Shown piece by piece: positions 45,469 through 56,428 of a stretch of DNA of 64,000 bases. Below the pieces are notes generated by a model. That model was not told the DNA's origin, made no database searches, and saw only the letters and a program-made list of their open reading frames with translations. The translations under genes were made by a program, and so were the position numbers. The first letter of the stretch is position 1. The number at the start of each line of letters is the position of its first letter. This DNA comes from Moniliophthora roreri. Its lineage: Eukaryota > Basidiomycota > Agaricomycetes > Agaricales > Marasmiaceae. The stretch is from positions 62,001 through 126,000 of the forward strand of contig LATX02000010.1 in assembly GCA_001466705.2 (NCBI GenBank), given 5' to 3'.

Positions 45469-47689
45469 ATGCCTCCTCTCGCTCTCAAAGTCATTCGGTT
45501 CATTCTATCGCTTTCAGGTACGCAGATGCGTAAAGGCCCCGTATGCTTCTGTTCTCGCTCATTCTTACGCATTTCTCTAGGCCTGATTTCGTGTTGGACT
45601 GTACTTGGAACGCTTGCTCATGCGGAACGAAGCTATTGGGCTCCGGTGGTGTATTGTATGGGATGTACGATAGTGGAGGGGATATTCTGCATAGGTGAAT
45701 TGCGGCATGTCTTCTTAATCACCGCAGTAGGCTGACACAGGCGACAGGCATGGTCTGGCATATGGATCCTTCTTCTATGCCTCCTATCTTTTGTGCGGGT
45801 AAGGTACCTCTGATTTCTCTGAACGTCTTTAACATACCTCGCGAAAGTTCAAACTCTTCTCACTGGATTTGGATATTTTTTGGTGACTGGCATCTCGTCG
45901 GTTTTCGCTTTTCATACTGTATTCAAACCAGCCAGCATAAAAAGGTGCGTATAGCTAACCCAAGCGCTGATAAAAACATCCCATTGACTGGCTTTCTCTA
46001 GATACGCTATTCCATGGCGCCCACTATACATCATTCCCGTCATCATCTTCCCTACGTGCGCATTCTTAGCTCAAGTTCTGGCTGTTCTCGTGTTTGATGC
46101 AGCCCAGCCCGAGGACGATCTTCAATGCGACGCCACCAACCCTCTCTGGTAATATTTTTCCTTCTCTTTATAGCTTAATTGATTGACATCCTCGTCCACG
46201 CTCAGGGTTCGCTTCCTTGGTTACGCCGGGACCCCGCTTGCTTTCTATCTCCTCTTCTTCTTCACTTGTCTGCTTTGGCACACATGGTTGCCCTGGACAT
46301 ACACGGACAACCCGGCCAATAACCAAACACACCTGACATCTTTACCCAAACGTAAAGCACGCTTCGGATTTCGAAAGACTCCCCACCCTCATTCTCTTCC
46401 TCGGACGCCCACCCGAATCTTACCCTCACCTTCCCCTTCAACAAATGCAAATCTCAGGACTGAGCCTGCGCGAGTGCCCATTAGTCCGGGCTTTGAAAGT
46501 CCCGTCTTATCCGCGCGTCAATTCCACCTTCCATTCTCACCGCCGCTATCTCCCGACGCGAGTACCAGCAGCCCTGTTGATGCTGGAACAAGCGATTCTT
46601 TCCCATGGACAAAGCAAATTCACCGCCATGCCAATAATGATGATCACTACGAATTCGATACGAGTCATACGGCCACAAGAAGCTACCGTCACCACCATGA
46701 TAACAACATCAAGGGCAGATCCCAGCACGATCTAAGTACTTCGCGTTCCTCCACGCTCGAAGGTCACCGCCCTAGTGATTTCGATGAAGAGGATGATGTA
46801 TCAATACCCGACTCGACGGTATCGTCATCCTTCCCTCGTTTTGCAGCTCCCCACATTACACCCGGAGCAACTCCCAATCCGAGCGAGTCGCCAGTCCCGC
46901 ACGACTCGCACGACTTTCTCAGATACCTCAACGAGTACAAGGAGAACGAGAGGCAGAGTGGCGACACCTACCGTAAATCCGACGATATCGAGAAGGTGGT
47001 CCGAGGGCAGGGACACACTCGGAACAGCACCCTTGACTGGGACGATCTGAGCTCTTTGCGGTGGAATAGAGGTGCTAACGGTGGCGAATACGACAACGAT
47101 GAGTATCAAAAGGACGGATATGATGTGGTGGAAGCCATCAGAGGGAAGATGCACGGAAGCCGGCACACACGAGCTTACAATCACTATTATGGGCCTGGAA
47201 AGAGAGCCACGACCGAGGAGAGCTACGATGCTACTACAGAGGAAGCCACAGGACGGCATGATAGCCATGAGTTAAGAGCGTCGCCTAGAAGTGAGACATT
47301 CCCTGGTCTCTCTACAACTCAACCTAATTAAAATTATCAAAAGCCACTCCAATAGCGAACAGGCCCACAAAATCCTCAATCATCTGGCGTATAATCAAAG
47401 TCCAACTGTACGTATACCCAGGCGTATTCTACAAGTCAATGCTGATACCTCCCCTCCCATCTATAGCCCAATAACCCTCGTTCTCTTACTATCGACACTC
47501 TCCACTCTTATTGATATCATTCGACAACGCTCAACACCTACTGAAAGTGAAAATATACGACCACCCACACCGTTTGGCACCCAGCATGTAGCGCTTTTGC
47601 TCCTTGCCTGGGGCCCTGTATTCGCTTTTTTCCCTCTTGTTCGTCGGAGACTAATGTTCTGGCGAAAAACCCAATGGGTAACCAGTTGA
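45469..47689 (+). CDS. Seven-TM receptor-like protein with very long third loop
   Basis: Spliced by frame continuity into about 670 aa. Hydrophobic segments in order: VIRFILSLSGLISCWTVLG; YWAPVVYCMGCTIVEGIFC; LLTGFGYFLVTGISSVFAF; LYIIPVIIFPTCAFLAQVL; GTPLAFYLLFFFTCLLW; then a hydrophilic Ser/His/Asp-rich stretch of about 340 aa; then ITLVLLLSTLSTLIDII and QHVALLLLAWGPVFAFF, followed by LVRRRLMFWRK. A Cys-containing loop DDLQCDATNPLW precedes TM5. Seven helices, an extracellular Cys and a giant loop between TM5 and TM6 fit a fungal G-protein-coupled receptor. I cannot assign it to the pheromone, cAMP, Git3 or other classes. Introns carry GTACGC, GTGAAT, GTAAGG, GTGCGT, GTAATA, GTGAGA and GTACGT donors. 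The stop at 47689 follows the last helix. Confidence 0.6.
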
Positions 47690-48289
47690 AACACTTTCTC
47701 TTTCCCCCTGTCTTGGATTACTGCTGAATCTAACTTTCAATGTCTGTTTCACGTCTTGACTTACATTCTTGATTGATACCTCTCCTTTCATACCACTCTA
47801 CTCCATATTCATACTGTTTGTTTAATGTCGTGGAGACGCTTCTCTACTTCTCTGGATTGGCGCACACGCTTGTATTATATACATTGCACTGGCTTTCGAC
47901 TGTTGCGCTCGTTGCTCGTTATCGTCGATCTTGTATTTGACACACCTTTTTGTTTGGAGTCGTTCTTGTAACAATTTTACTCCCCAGTTATCTGACGGTT
48001 GTTTAATTCTGTTAGACGCTGCTTGGGAACTTTGGTGGTGTTCGTCGCGAGTTCATTGTTGAAGAATGTGCATGTGAGCCAGCGGTGGTTGGCTGGTGGA
48101 TGCGAGGCCTCTACATTGAGTTGAATCCTTCTCTTAAGGCATGGTGTGAAGCAGTATATTTTTGTCCGGTTAAGTGTCTCTGTCGCATGTAAAAGAGACC
48201 ATATCATGGTCTATAAGGACGGCAGTGAAACTATCCTCACGAACAAGGCTATCGAGTATGTACACAGGACACTAGCACCTTACTCCTCA
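47690..48289. other. Intergenic, no gene seen
   Basis: About 600 bp between the receptor-like gene and the NACHT pseudogene, which converge here. T-rich, with no coding signal. Confidence 0.5.
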
Positions 48290-50213
48290 TATCCAGGCCA
48301 GCACATCCTCCGAGCTCGAATCCTCGTTAAATAACACTGACAGATTCAGTTCAGGAGCGGCGATTCCCCAATGTAGAGATTCATCCTCACCTCTGTTGAT
48401 GCCACTAGGCTCAACAGTGCGGGGCCGGAGAGGAATCTCAAATATCTTGTCGTGTTCCTTCAGGAGCAACTTGAAGGTATTCAGTTTTCTGACGCAAGGT
48501 GAAAGGAAATGCGATCCCGCGAGACAGTTCCATAGGTATCATCCCAAATATCATTACATATTGATTTCGTGCGGTTTTCGAAGGCGTAAGATGCACGAGT
48601 TACCCTCGTGAACACCTCTCCGTTGTGTTTACTGGCATGCGTGATGACCCAGTCTTCGGGAAGTTTGATACGACTATCAGCTGGTAGTATCAAGAGAGCG
48701 TGGCCTTTCAGTCTCTGCCTGCAGGTGATCGATAGAGCAGAGTCTATTCAAAAACTCTCTTTGAGGATATCCTGGATATTCACCCCGGCATAGATGGCAT
48801 TCACGAAAGTGCTGCTTGTGGCAAGATTGAAGGAGGAAAGGCAACGTTGAAGCCCTGGAAAGGCATCCAGATCTCGGCAGTATCTTTCCGGAAAGATTGT
48901 TGACGAACACTGTCAATATGCAGACCTATACGGACCTTTACCTATGAAATGGCACCCTCCCAGTGATGGAACATGCATGCTGCTACGGAGGGAGCATAGA
49001 TCAAACCCGCTCAGTGCCGCAAATAGATTAGTGCTCGGGGACTCAGCCCCCTTCCATTAATGATCCCAATATTTCGACGAATAGTTCATCAGGTTACCCC
49101 AATGGCTCTGGAGCATGTCTTGCTAGCCCGATAGGGCTTTGTGAAGTCAAGTTGCGAGTGATATGGGGGATAAAATAGCTTCAAAGTTGAAAGTGTGCGC
49201 AAGAGCAGAGCAGCTACGCAGTCAGAATATTAGCGGAAGGAGCGCCAGGAGATGCCTGTCTTGTCGTGAGGAGTGACCGGTAAACGCAGAAGTGGCTGAA
49301 TCCAGCCCATCGGTGACATGTTGATAGTATCTGACAACACAATAAGTCCCAGTCCGAATAGGGAGATTCCGATTCGCGCTCGACGCAGATGCGAAGAATG
49401 GCGTCCAACCGATCTTGGGGTCGTTCATTGCGAGTATCAGTGTACTTGATCACTGTAGCAGCGAAAATGAACTGCTTGTCGGCTCTCTTCGCAAGCTCGT
49501 AGATGACGTTTTGCTGGGCCATGTGTCTTCATAACGCAAGGCGCGGCGGTGCTTCCTTCACAGTTCGGTAAAACGGTCAACAAAATACTGATGAATATCC
49601 CGGTATATATCATCCAATTCATTAACATCATAACTCCTCAGAATTGGGCCAAAGTCGTCAAAGGCACGAATCTGGGGTTCCGGACGACTAAAGATGAGGA
49701 ATATCTAGGGAATGCAGTGAGTGGTAGTGATTTTGTGGATGGTTCCTAATAGTCTCCCCTGGGATGGATGATCGACACATTCATCGAGACCGGCGAGGAT
49801 GATAGTGTTCGGAAGATCCTTCAAATTTGACGCCTCGATCTTGGAACATGGCTCGAATATTAGTTTCTCGAACTGATTCTCGCACGAAGTATGGAAGATA
49901 TCGATGTTGGGGCGTCTTCTATCCACTGGCTCAGCTCCTCGAGGACCCATGTACGAGTGCCAGGATGGCAATTGGGTGGGGAAAACGCTGTTCGGAATCA
50001 TAGCATGCATTGAGAGTCGCGTCTGAAAATTCAAAATTATCATCATCGATTCCTGTATCAAGGGTCAAAGAACTCACTAGGATCGTCGAGACTCCTGGAT
50101 ATCCCTTTATTATGATAAACATTCAGGTTCCCATGTACCTTATAATTATTCTGATCTCCTGCATTATAGAAGTCTCCTCCATGGATGGTGGATCCATTCG
50201 AGCCACTGAACAT
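48290..50213 (-). pseudogene. NACHT-domain NTPase pseudogene, P-loop deleted
   Basis: Co-linear with NACHT gene 1 but broken. The N-terminus is intact: a start near 50213 with SGSNGSTIHGGDFYNAGDQ, then, after a GTGAGT-like intron, a decayed pre-NACHT motif near 49990. About 230 bp is missing between the Trp of the LSQW motif (near 49915) and ENQFEKLIFEPCSKIE, removing Walker A. Walker B survives altered as IILAGLDECVD (Asp to Ala). Further segments match gene 1 in other frames: ADKQFIFAATVIKYTDTRNE and ERPQDRLDAILRICVERESE near 49300-49480, then ILPADSRIKLPEDWVI near 48650 and IFEIPLRPRT near 48430. Frameshifts and losses separate them. It lies head-to-head with SDR gene 2. Confidence 0.8.
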
Positions 50214-50540
50214 ATGAGGAAGTGAATCAAGCAAAGGTACGGCGATGGGAAGAGTGATGGAGTAGGTAGGAAGCGATGCGTTGGCAGGCGATGGGAAGCC
50301 TCTTGATAATGGAATCGTGCATCATACATCATGTCTTGGTCATACTGCCCTCGAACGAAACTGTATAATTATTCTCGAGGGTGAATCGTACCGCTTAGAT
50401 ATGAGTATGATGAACACTTACTTGGATGACCGGAGCCCTCCGAGTTGCCATAGTTCCCCAAGCCTCAGGCGCTCTCATTGCTACCATCACTCAACAAAAT
50501 CATCCGAACAGCTCGAGCGTAAGGGCGAGTGACAACTGTA
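50214..50540. other. Spacer between NACHT pseudogene and SDR unit 2
   Basis: About 330 bp with only short ORFs. The edge of the inverted SDR duplication begins at about 50540. Confidence 0.5.
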
Positions 50541-52715
50541 CGAGGGATTGGAGGGTGGATGTCATGGATCGTGGAGCATGCAGGCGCTTATAGTCTTGCT
50601 TCAGCCGTCTGCGATTTGAAATTGCACCTCCATGTCCCAAACACCTTCACTGCATGCACTCGATCACCATGCAGACCGACTTGCACCTTCCTGATCGATT
50701 GTATTGGCAATGGGTCGCAGTAACGAAGTAAAAGTCTCCTCACTGCTCCTCAAGGCCTCAAGTACTCCCTTACATTACTCCGTTTCTCCATGTACAAAAG
50801 CTCAGCGTTCACCATTCGGATCAGGAGTATTCCTATTCCTTCCTACGTTTTCCCTTTAGAGCGGGACAAGTATAACGCGAGAACGTCACCGGGGACGAGA
50901 CCACAGATTATTTTTGAGAGTCCGGCATCAGCACGGAGCTGTACTCGAAAGGTGCTACGCCACGTTTCCTTCAGTCGAGTTCTCCATCACATCACCTCGG
51001 CCAACAGGTGGACTTTCTATGACCACTCTTCTTGCCGTACCACCTTTCTCCGCCTCCCTCCGCATCTTGTTACATCCGTCCTCGGCATTGCAAAGACACT
51101 ATATTAACGTGCTTACCACCCAATATGTAGACCCCACACCTATCACCTCAATCAATCCTCAAGATCTCCGTGGAAAAGTCGCCATCGTTACGTTCAGTGA
51201 TAAGGAGTAAGTTATCCCTTTCTTTTACACACTTTCGACATGCTGATTTCTTCTCACAGCGATACGAATGCTTATCATACCACACTACATCTCTTACGAT
51301 CTGGTGCACGTGTATACTTGGCATCCCCTACTGAACCCATATCTATAATAAAGAGCCTTCTATGGGACTTTGGGTACGGCTACGGAGAAGTTCTATGGCT
51401 CCCTCTTGACTTGAGTGATCCAAAAAAAGCTAGAGATGCTGCGAGACAGTTTTGGAAAGAGGGACGACTGGATATTTTGGTTAATAATGCTGCGATAGTT
51501 GAAGGGAAAGGAAAAGGGAAGGAAAGCATGAATAGTTGGGGTTTGACAGAGTTGGTTACGTTCAAGTAAGTCTTTTTTTTTCGGACTTCTGGTGCGACGT
51601 AATGCTGATGAGTTGGATAGCTACATCTCACCGTTTGTTTTCACCCGTGAACTGCTCCCTCTACTCGCACAAACTGCAGCAGAAAACGCCAATGCGGATG
51701 TGAGGATTGTGAATGTCGTACCGGCAACACACAAGTTAATACCAACGTCGAGGAGGTTCAGGACGGTGGATGATCTGAATGTGAGAGGCAGAAGGTTGCC
51801 GTCAGGGTTTTTGCGATATTGTAAGTGTCTTTCTCCATTTCATTCTCGTCTTAATTCTTGGGTGCTCCGGTTTTACGCCCTGTTGACCATGCTACCTCTT
51901 GGCACACCGTTCTCACTCCTTCATTTCGCGCTTCTTCGTGTTGCTTTGGGCAAGGGTTAGAGTATTTACGCCTACCCTTTGCCCTTTATCTCTTGGCTTA
52001 TTCATTTACGAACCTTGGCACTAATTTTCACCTCCTCTGTACTCACAGGCCACTCAAAACTCCTTTGTCTTCTGTGGACTCGACAACTCCAGACCCTGAT
52101 CAACGCCGAGGGTATACCCAATATGATCGCTATGGCCGTTGATCCTTCTTCCTCTTCACCCCATTCCTTCTCACCTGCGCATATTCATTTACCTGTACCG
52201 CTTAAACGACTGCTCTCGCACGAGGAAGAAAGAGACGGAAAGGAAGGCTTGGGATACACGACGGCATTTGCAGCAGCGGGTGAAGCAGTGTGGGCGCAGT
52301 GGGAGAGGTATAAGGGCGTTTATTTGGAGGGGGTGAAGAAGCCGAGGATTGTCGGTGAAGTGGATGAAGGCGCTACGAAGGGAGAACAAGAATTGTGGGA
52401 GTTGACGGAGAAGGTGTTGAGGGTATGTCGTATTTGAATATGGTTTTTGGGGTTGGGAGTCGATCGATTGATTTCATGGTTTGGAGAGATGCCAAAATAG
52501 TGATGATGAGAAGATAAATACCCATACCCATTTGTATGATACCAACAGGATGTGTAAAGTACAGGATAATTAAACACTTAAATTCAACCTCGTCGGTCTG
52601 CTCAACTCAGCCTCGCAGCTCAAGGTAGCATACGAAACATATAGAAAAAAAAACGATTTGACGCCACCCCAGACACTTTGTCACACGAATAAACCCCTCG
52701 TTAGTGGCAGAGACA
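50540..52715 (+). repeat. Inverted duplication arm 2 (SDR gene 2 unit)
   Basis: Inverted copy of 23090-25360. It is close to identical from about 50560 to the SDR stop at 52437, then shows indels and substitutions to about 52715. The last part also matches the orphan flank at 26180-26720. Confidence 0.9.
51019..52437 (+). CDS. Short-chain dehydrogenase/reductase-like protein, copy 2
   Basis: Same gene as at 23443-24861, on the opposite strand, with the same three introns at the same sites. It shows NNAA (DILVNNAAIVEGKG), the catalytic YxxxK as Y-C-H-S-K across the third intron, and the same missing Gly-rich motif (TFSDKDDTNAYHT). Replacements relative to copy 1 are few: Lys to Gln before TAAENAN, Arg to His in the LLSxEEERD segment, Gly to Val before YLEG, His to Asp in GEVxEGATKG, and Leu to Pro upstream of the start. 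No frameshift or stop separates the two, so both appear intact. Its head-to-head neighbour is the NACHT pseudogene. Substrate unknown. Confidence 0.8.
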
Positions 52716-52793
52716 TATCATCCACTGAATAGCAACAGGTTACTCGTATTGAATGAATGGTATATACAGTCTGAGTATTAACCAACGAGGTAC

Positions 52794-54914
52794 CTACGTT
52801 GACGTCGTAAACGGATGCTTGACTGTCCTAGTTACCTGCTCACAATTACCACCTTTACCGCAGGCTATCTCGTCAACATAGGAAATCTCCAAACAGTTAT
52901 ACAAGCACCCATAAGCCGCCAAGCAATCACCGTATTCAATGGGCAGGCACTGAACCTGTTGTGAACAGCAATAGGCCCCGGAAGGCGAAGCGATCCCTGC
53001 CGTATCTTGATTACACACACCGCAAGGATTTCCATCTGTAGCAGAGTAGTCTCCAGGAGGGAACGTGAAGTTCCCCAATTCCAGTACGCTCTGGCCAGGA
53101 GGCGATACCCATGCAAAAGATCCGTTATCGCAGTTGGATTGGCATCCATGGTCGGACTCTGTACAGCAGTCAGGATTAGAAGTCCTGATCAAGGTTCATA
53201 TACGTACGGCAGTGCCACGTATCGGCTTCCTCACAAGTATTCATCTTCGAACAGCATTGAGTGCTGGTGCAATTTGAACAAGTGGGAGGTGGTAATGTTG
53301 GGCGTGCCGGTTCGCCGACTGGAATTGTCGTCGTTGGTGTAGCAGCTGCAGTGGGCATGACAACTCCAGGATCTCCGGCACAGTTATCTTGGCATCCATT
53401 TGCGCGAGTGCAAAGAGGAGAGAAGAGATCGGCTGCTACAGAGAATTTCGTGCAGCACTGTTGTTGCCTGTTGAATGAGCCACATCTGGGAACTATCGAG
53501 GGTGGACAGTCAGCTTCCGTGAGAGAAAAGGGAAAGGATCGTACCTGCTGTGGGATTCGAGCCAGAAGGAACTTCAGGTAATGTAGCATTTCCTTGGGCA
53601 GAACAGACGACACTTCCGGGGAGCAGAGCATCGCAGTTGATACCCGGGTTGATGCTCAACCATTCGTCGAGACTCATACTAACATTTTGAGCAAGGTCGA
53701 AGCAGTTGTCGCGAATCGAAACTTTGACCTAGTAACTCAATTTCAGTAACCGATCCCTTTGATAAAACATTGATGCAGGTTAGCTCACCAAGTTCGGGCA
53801 GATATTGATAGCAGGACTGAAGGAGCACACACTATCTCCAGGAACGAGAATATTGCAATTCATCGAGGGATTGAGCTGCGCCAGTTGCAGATTTGTGATT
53901 GAATTTTTCGCTGCGATGCTCGTGCAGGTATCCCCAGAAACGACAGTGTAGGTTCGAGTACACTCGCCAGACGGAGGGGGAGTAACGGTACCGCGAGGAG
54001 CGATACAAAGAACCTCGCCGACGTAGATGTTGGTGCACTGCTCGTTCACATTGGGGTTCAGATCAAGAAGGGCACTGAGGCTGATCCCCTGTGCCTGTGC
54101 GATATTAAAGCAACCTCCCTCAGAGCCGTCTACCGTGTAGACGGCCGAACAATTGACGAGAGGAGAGTCAACGCAGATAGCTTGACCAGCGATCAGCCCT
54201 GAGCATGTGTTTGGAGGATTGATTAGTTGGAGGTTGTATATTGAAACCGAATTTCGCTGGGCAATAGCGTCACATGAGTCCCCTGGCTGAACCGTACTGA
54301 GCCTTGTGCAGGCAGTGGATGTAGGAGGCGCTGGAAAAGGAAAACAGTGAGCACCCTGTCTCGCATGCTTGACTGTGAAATACACGCACGAGCACTCGTT
54401 GTCGATGATGGTGGAACAGAAGTGGTGCTACTGCCACCGTCAGGTGTGGTACTGCTAACGCAGACGGAAAGACCAGGATATACAGGGCATGAATCCGGAT
54501 CCAGCTGTGGATTATCGGCGAGGAATTGGGTGATGGAGATGCCATGATTCTCGGCAATAGAGAAGCAACTACAACAGTACTTAGCATAAAAGCGGGTAGG
54601 AATAAGTTTGTAGACTCACAAGTCGCCAGACTGCACGACGTAAACGGGTTGACAATCATATGTCGTGTCGGCTAGACACAACACTTGTCCGATTTGTAGT
54701 AAGGAGCAGACGTTTTCACCATTTAAACGAGTGATCTTTGAAGAAGTCAGTCACCTCTACGCCATCTATTATACATGACACATACCTGGTAGCTTGAGAC
54801 GCCCTGGGCTGCAGCAATAGCATCACAATTGTCACCGCTTTTCACGGTGTACGATTTGGTACATGCTGCTGCAGTATAGGCTGCCGCCACCAAAGGAACG
54901 ATAAACTGCCGCAT
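52794..54914 (-). CDS. Secreted multi-LysM, Cys-rich protein
   Basis: About 600 aa with a signal peptide (MRQFIVPLVAAAYTAAA). LysM motifs follow as repeated YTVxxGDxCxxIA units: SYTVKSGDNCDAIAAAQGVS; VYVVQSGD...CFSIAENHGIS; TVQPGDSCDAIAQRNSVSIY; a looser VDGSEGGCFNIAQAQGIS; YTVVSGDTCTSIAAKNSIT; and KVSIRDNCFDLAQNVSMS. Units end in the LNPxxxCxxLxxGxxVC pattern. Pro/Thr-rich linkers separate some of them. The C-terminal third has two further Cys-rich modules (RCGSFNRQQQCC and CSNCTSTQCCSKM), then a GNFTFPPGDYSATDG segment. LysM binds chitin or GlcNAc oligomers; in fungi such proteins shield hyphae or suppress chitin-triggered immunity in hosts. At least five introns are used. The 3' portion beyond about 53200 could be a separate exon set; I join it in frame through GTACGT...GTACAG. 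Confidence 0.72.
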
Positions 54915-55004
54915 CTCAGGAATCAGCAGGCAAGAGGAAAAAGAGGGTGATCAAGTGTAGAATCGCAGGGAGGTATCCGCCCATTTCTCGTTGTTGTGGA
55001 TGGG

Positions 55005-56395
55005 ATGAAGAAGTCTGAGCGCCGGTTACCAAATCAGACTAGGCAGGCACTCAACACCTTGGAAGTTTGGATTCCCCTCATCAGTGATGTTCATCGACAA
55101 AGTTCCTGGACTACGTCCCCCAGATACCCTTTGGTCATTATAAGGGCAAGTCAATTGTTCGATCTTTATCAAGTTGCTTCGTCAAACTCAAAGTAAGAGA
55201 ATCATGCGGGCCTTCAAGGAACTGAACTAATCAATATCATAGGATTCTGACCCTTGGTAGCGACAAGAACAGGTCGAAAGTTATCGAGGAAGAGGTATGA
55301 GTCATAGATCCGCATCACTGTCATTATAGAACTAAACGTGCTTCGTTGACTAGCTAGCTCGAACAATTTGTCCATTCCCTACCGATGCCTTCACCACCTC
55401 ACGCATTCTCTCCTTTCTTAAACTACTACGATGAGACGGATTCGATGGTCGACATTTGGAAGGGGACAGGTCTTACAGGCAATGCCTATTTCGCGGCCAG
55501 AAACAACGCCATTCCTCTTATTGTTGCAGCTCAAACCAACAACCTTGCATCAGTGCAGACCTTGATCTCTAAAAGAGTTGCTCTTGATGACAAGGGATTG
55601 GAAGGTGAAACAGCGCTTCACATGGCAGCGGCACTAGGCTACATTGAGATTATTGAGGCGCTTATTGCAGCTGGTGCATCAGTGGATGCGACAGATGAAG
55701 AAGGGTCAACGCCATTGATTCATTGCACGCGCTTCTGCCCACTTGGAGCCGCAAGTCAGGTCGCGTCCATTCTCCTTTCTGCGGGGGCTGACCCAGCCCA
55801 TATGGTAATAATCGATCTTTGTCGGCATTCACCCCTGTGGTTTGCAATTCAGGCTCACGCTGAAGCTCTAGTTCGCCTTCTAGAGCCTCTGGTGCCTCGT
55901 GAGCTGGATGTGTACCCACCGGAGACAGGGCGAAATCATATCATCGATGCGGCAATTTCGGGCGCGGACAAGAGTGCTGATACCTCGATCCTCGATTATC
56001 TCATTCAAAAGCGCTCGCTTCCTCTCCGTCCTAGCGACCTTGCCAAGGCGGTTGATAATCATACATTCTCGGCCATTGTACGACATTTGTCCCTGAACAA
56101 AGAGGGCGTGATGAGCATCGCAGTGGATACTCTTTCTGGAGTCTGGGCGCTAGACCGAAGGCGTATTGCTCCGTCTCTACAACGCCTGGTGGAACAGTAC
56201 CATCTGGATGTGAACGAAAGAGAGGTGCAGAGGTTCGTGGTAACTAGCGGCTCGATTGAGCTGGTGAACACGGCGGTTGGCCTGGGAATGGACTTGAAGT
56301 CTATTCCATTGGAGGTTATCAAGGATTGGTTAGGTCGGAGAAACCCGCAGGATCTTCTTAACAATGTGGTATTGGGACTAGTGTCGTCACCATAG
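55005..56395 (+). CDS. Ankyrin-repeat protein
   Basis: Spliced to about 410 aa. Exon 1 starts MKKSERRLPNQTRQALNTLE and ends VASSNSK at a GTAAGA donor. A short exon ILTLGSDKNRSKVIEEE follows, then, after a GTATGA intron ending CTAG, LEQFVHSLPMPSPPHAF and the long last exon. Ankyrin repeats begin at IPLIVAAQTNNLASVQTLIS, then ETALHMAAALGYIEIIEALI (consensus TALHxAA-xGxxEIxxxLI), STPLIHCTRF...ASILLSAGAD and SPLWFAIQAHAEALVRLL. The C-terminal third is helical and less regular. Predicted protein-protein interaction scaffold; partner unknown. The first ATG is 91 bp from the LysM ATG on the other strand, so the two may share a promoter. Confidence 0.75.
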
Positions 56396-56428
56396 ATTAT
56401 CTGCTGTACAAACATCTTGTAACTAGAA

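Noticed and set aside
49214..49522. Small independent gene in the NACHT pseudogene
   Set aside because: Its reading matches an internal part of NACHT gene 1, so it is a fragment of the pseudogene, not a gene of its own.
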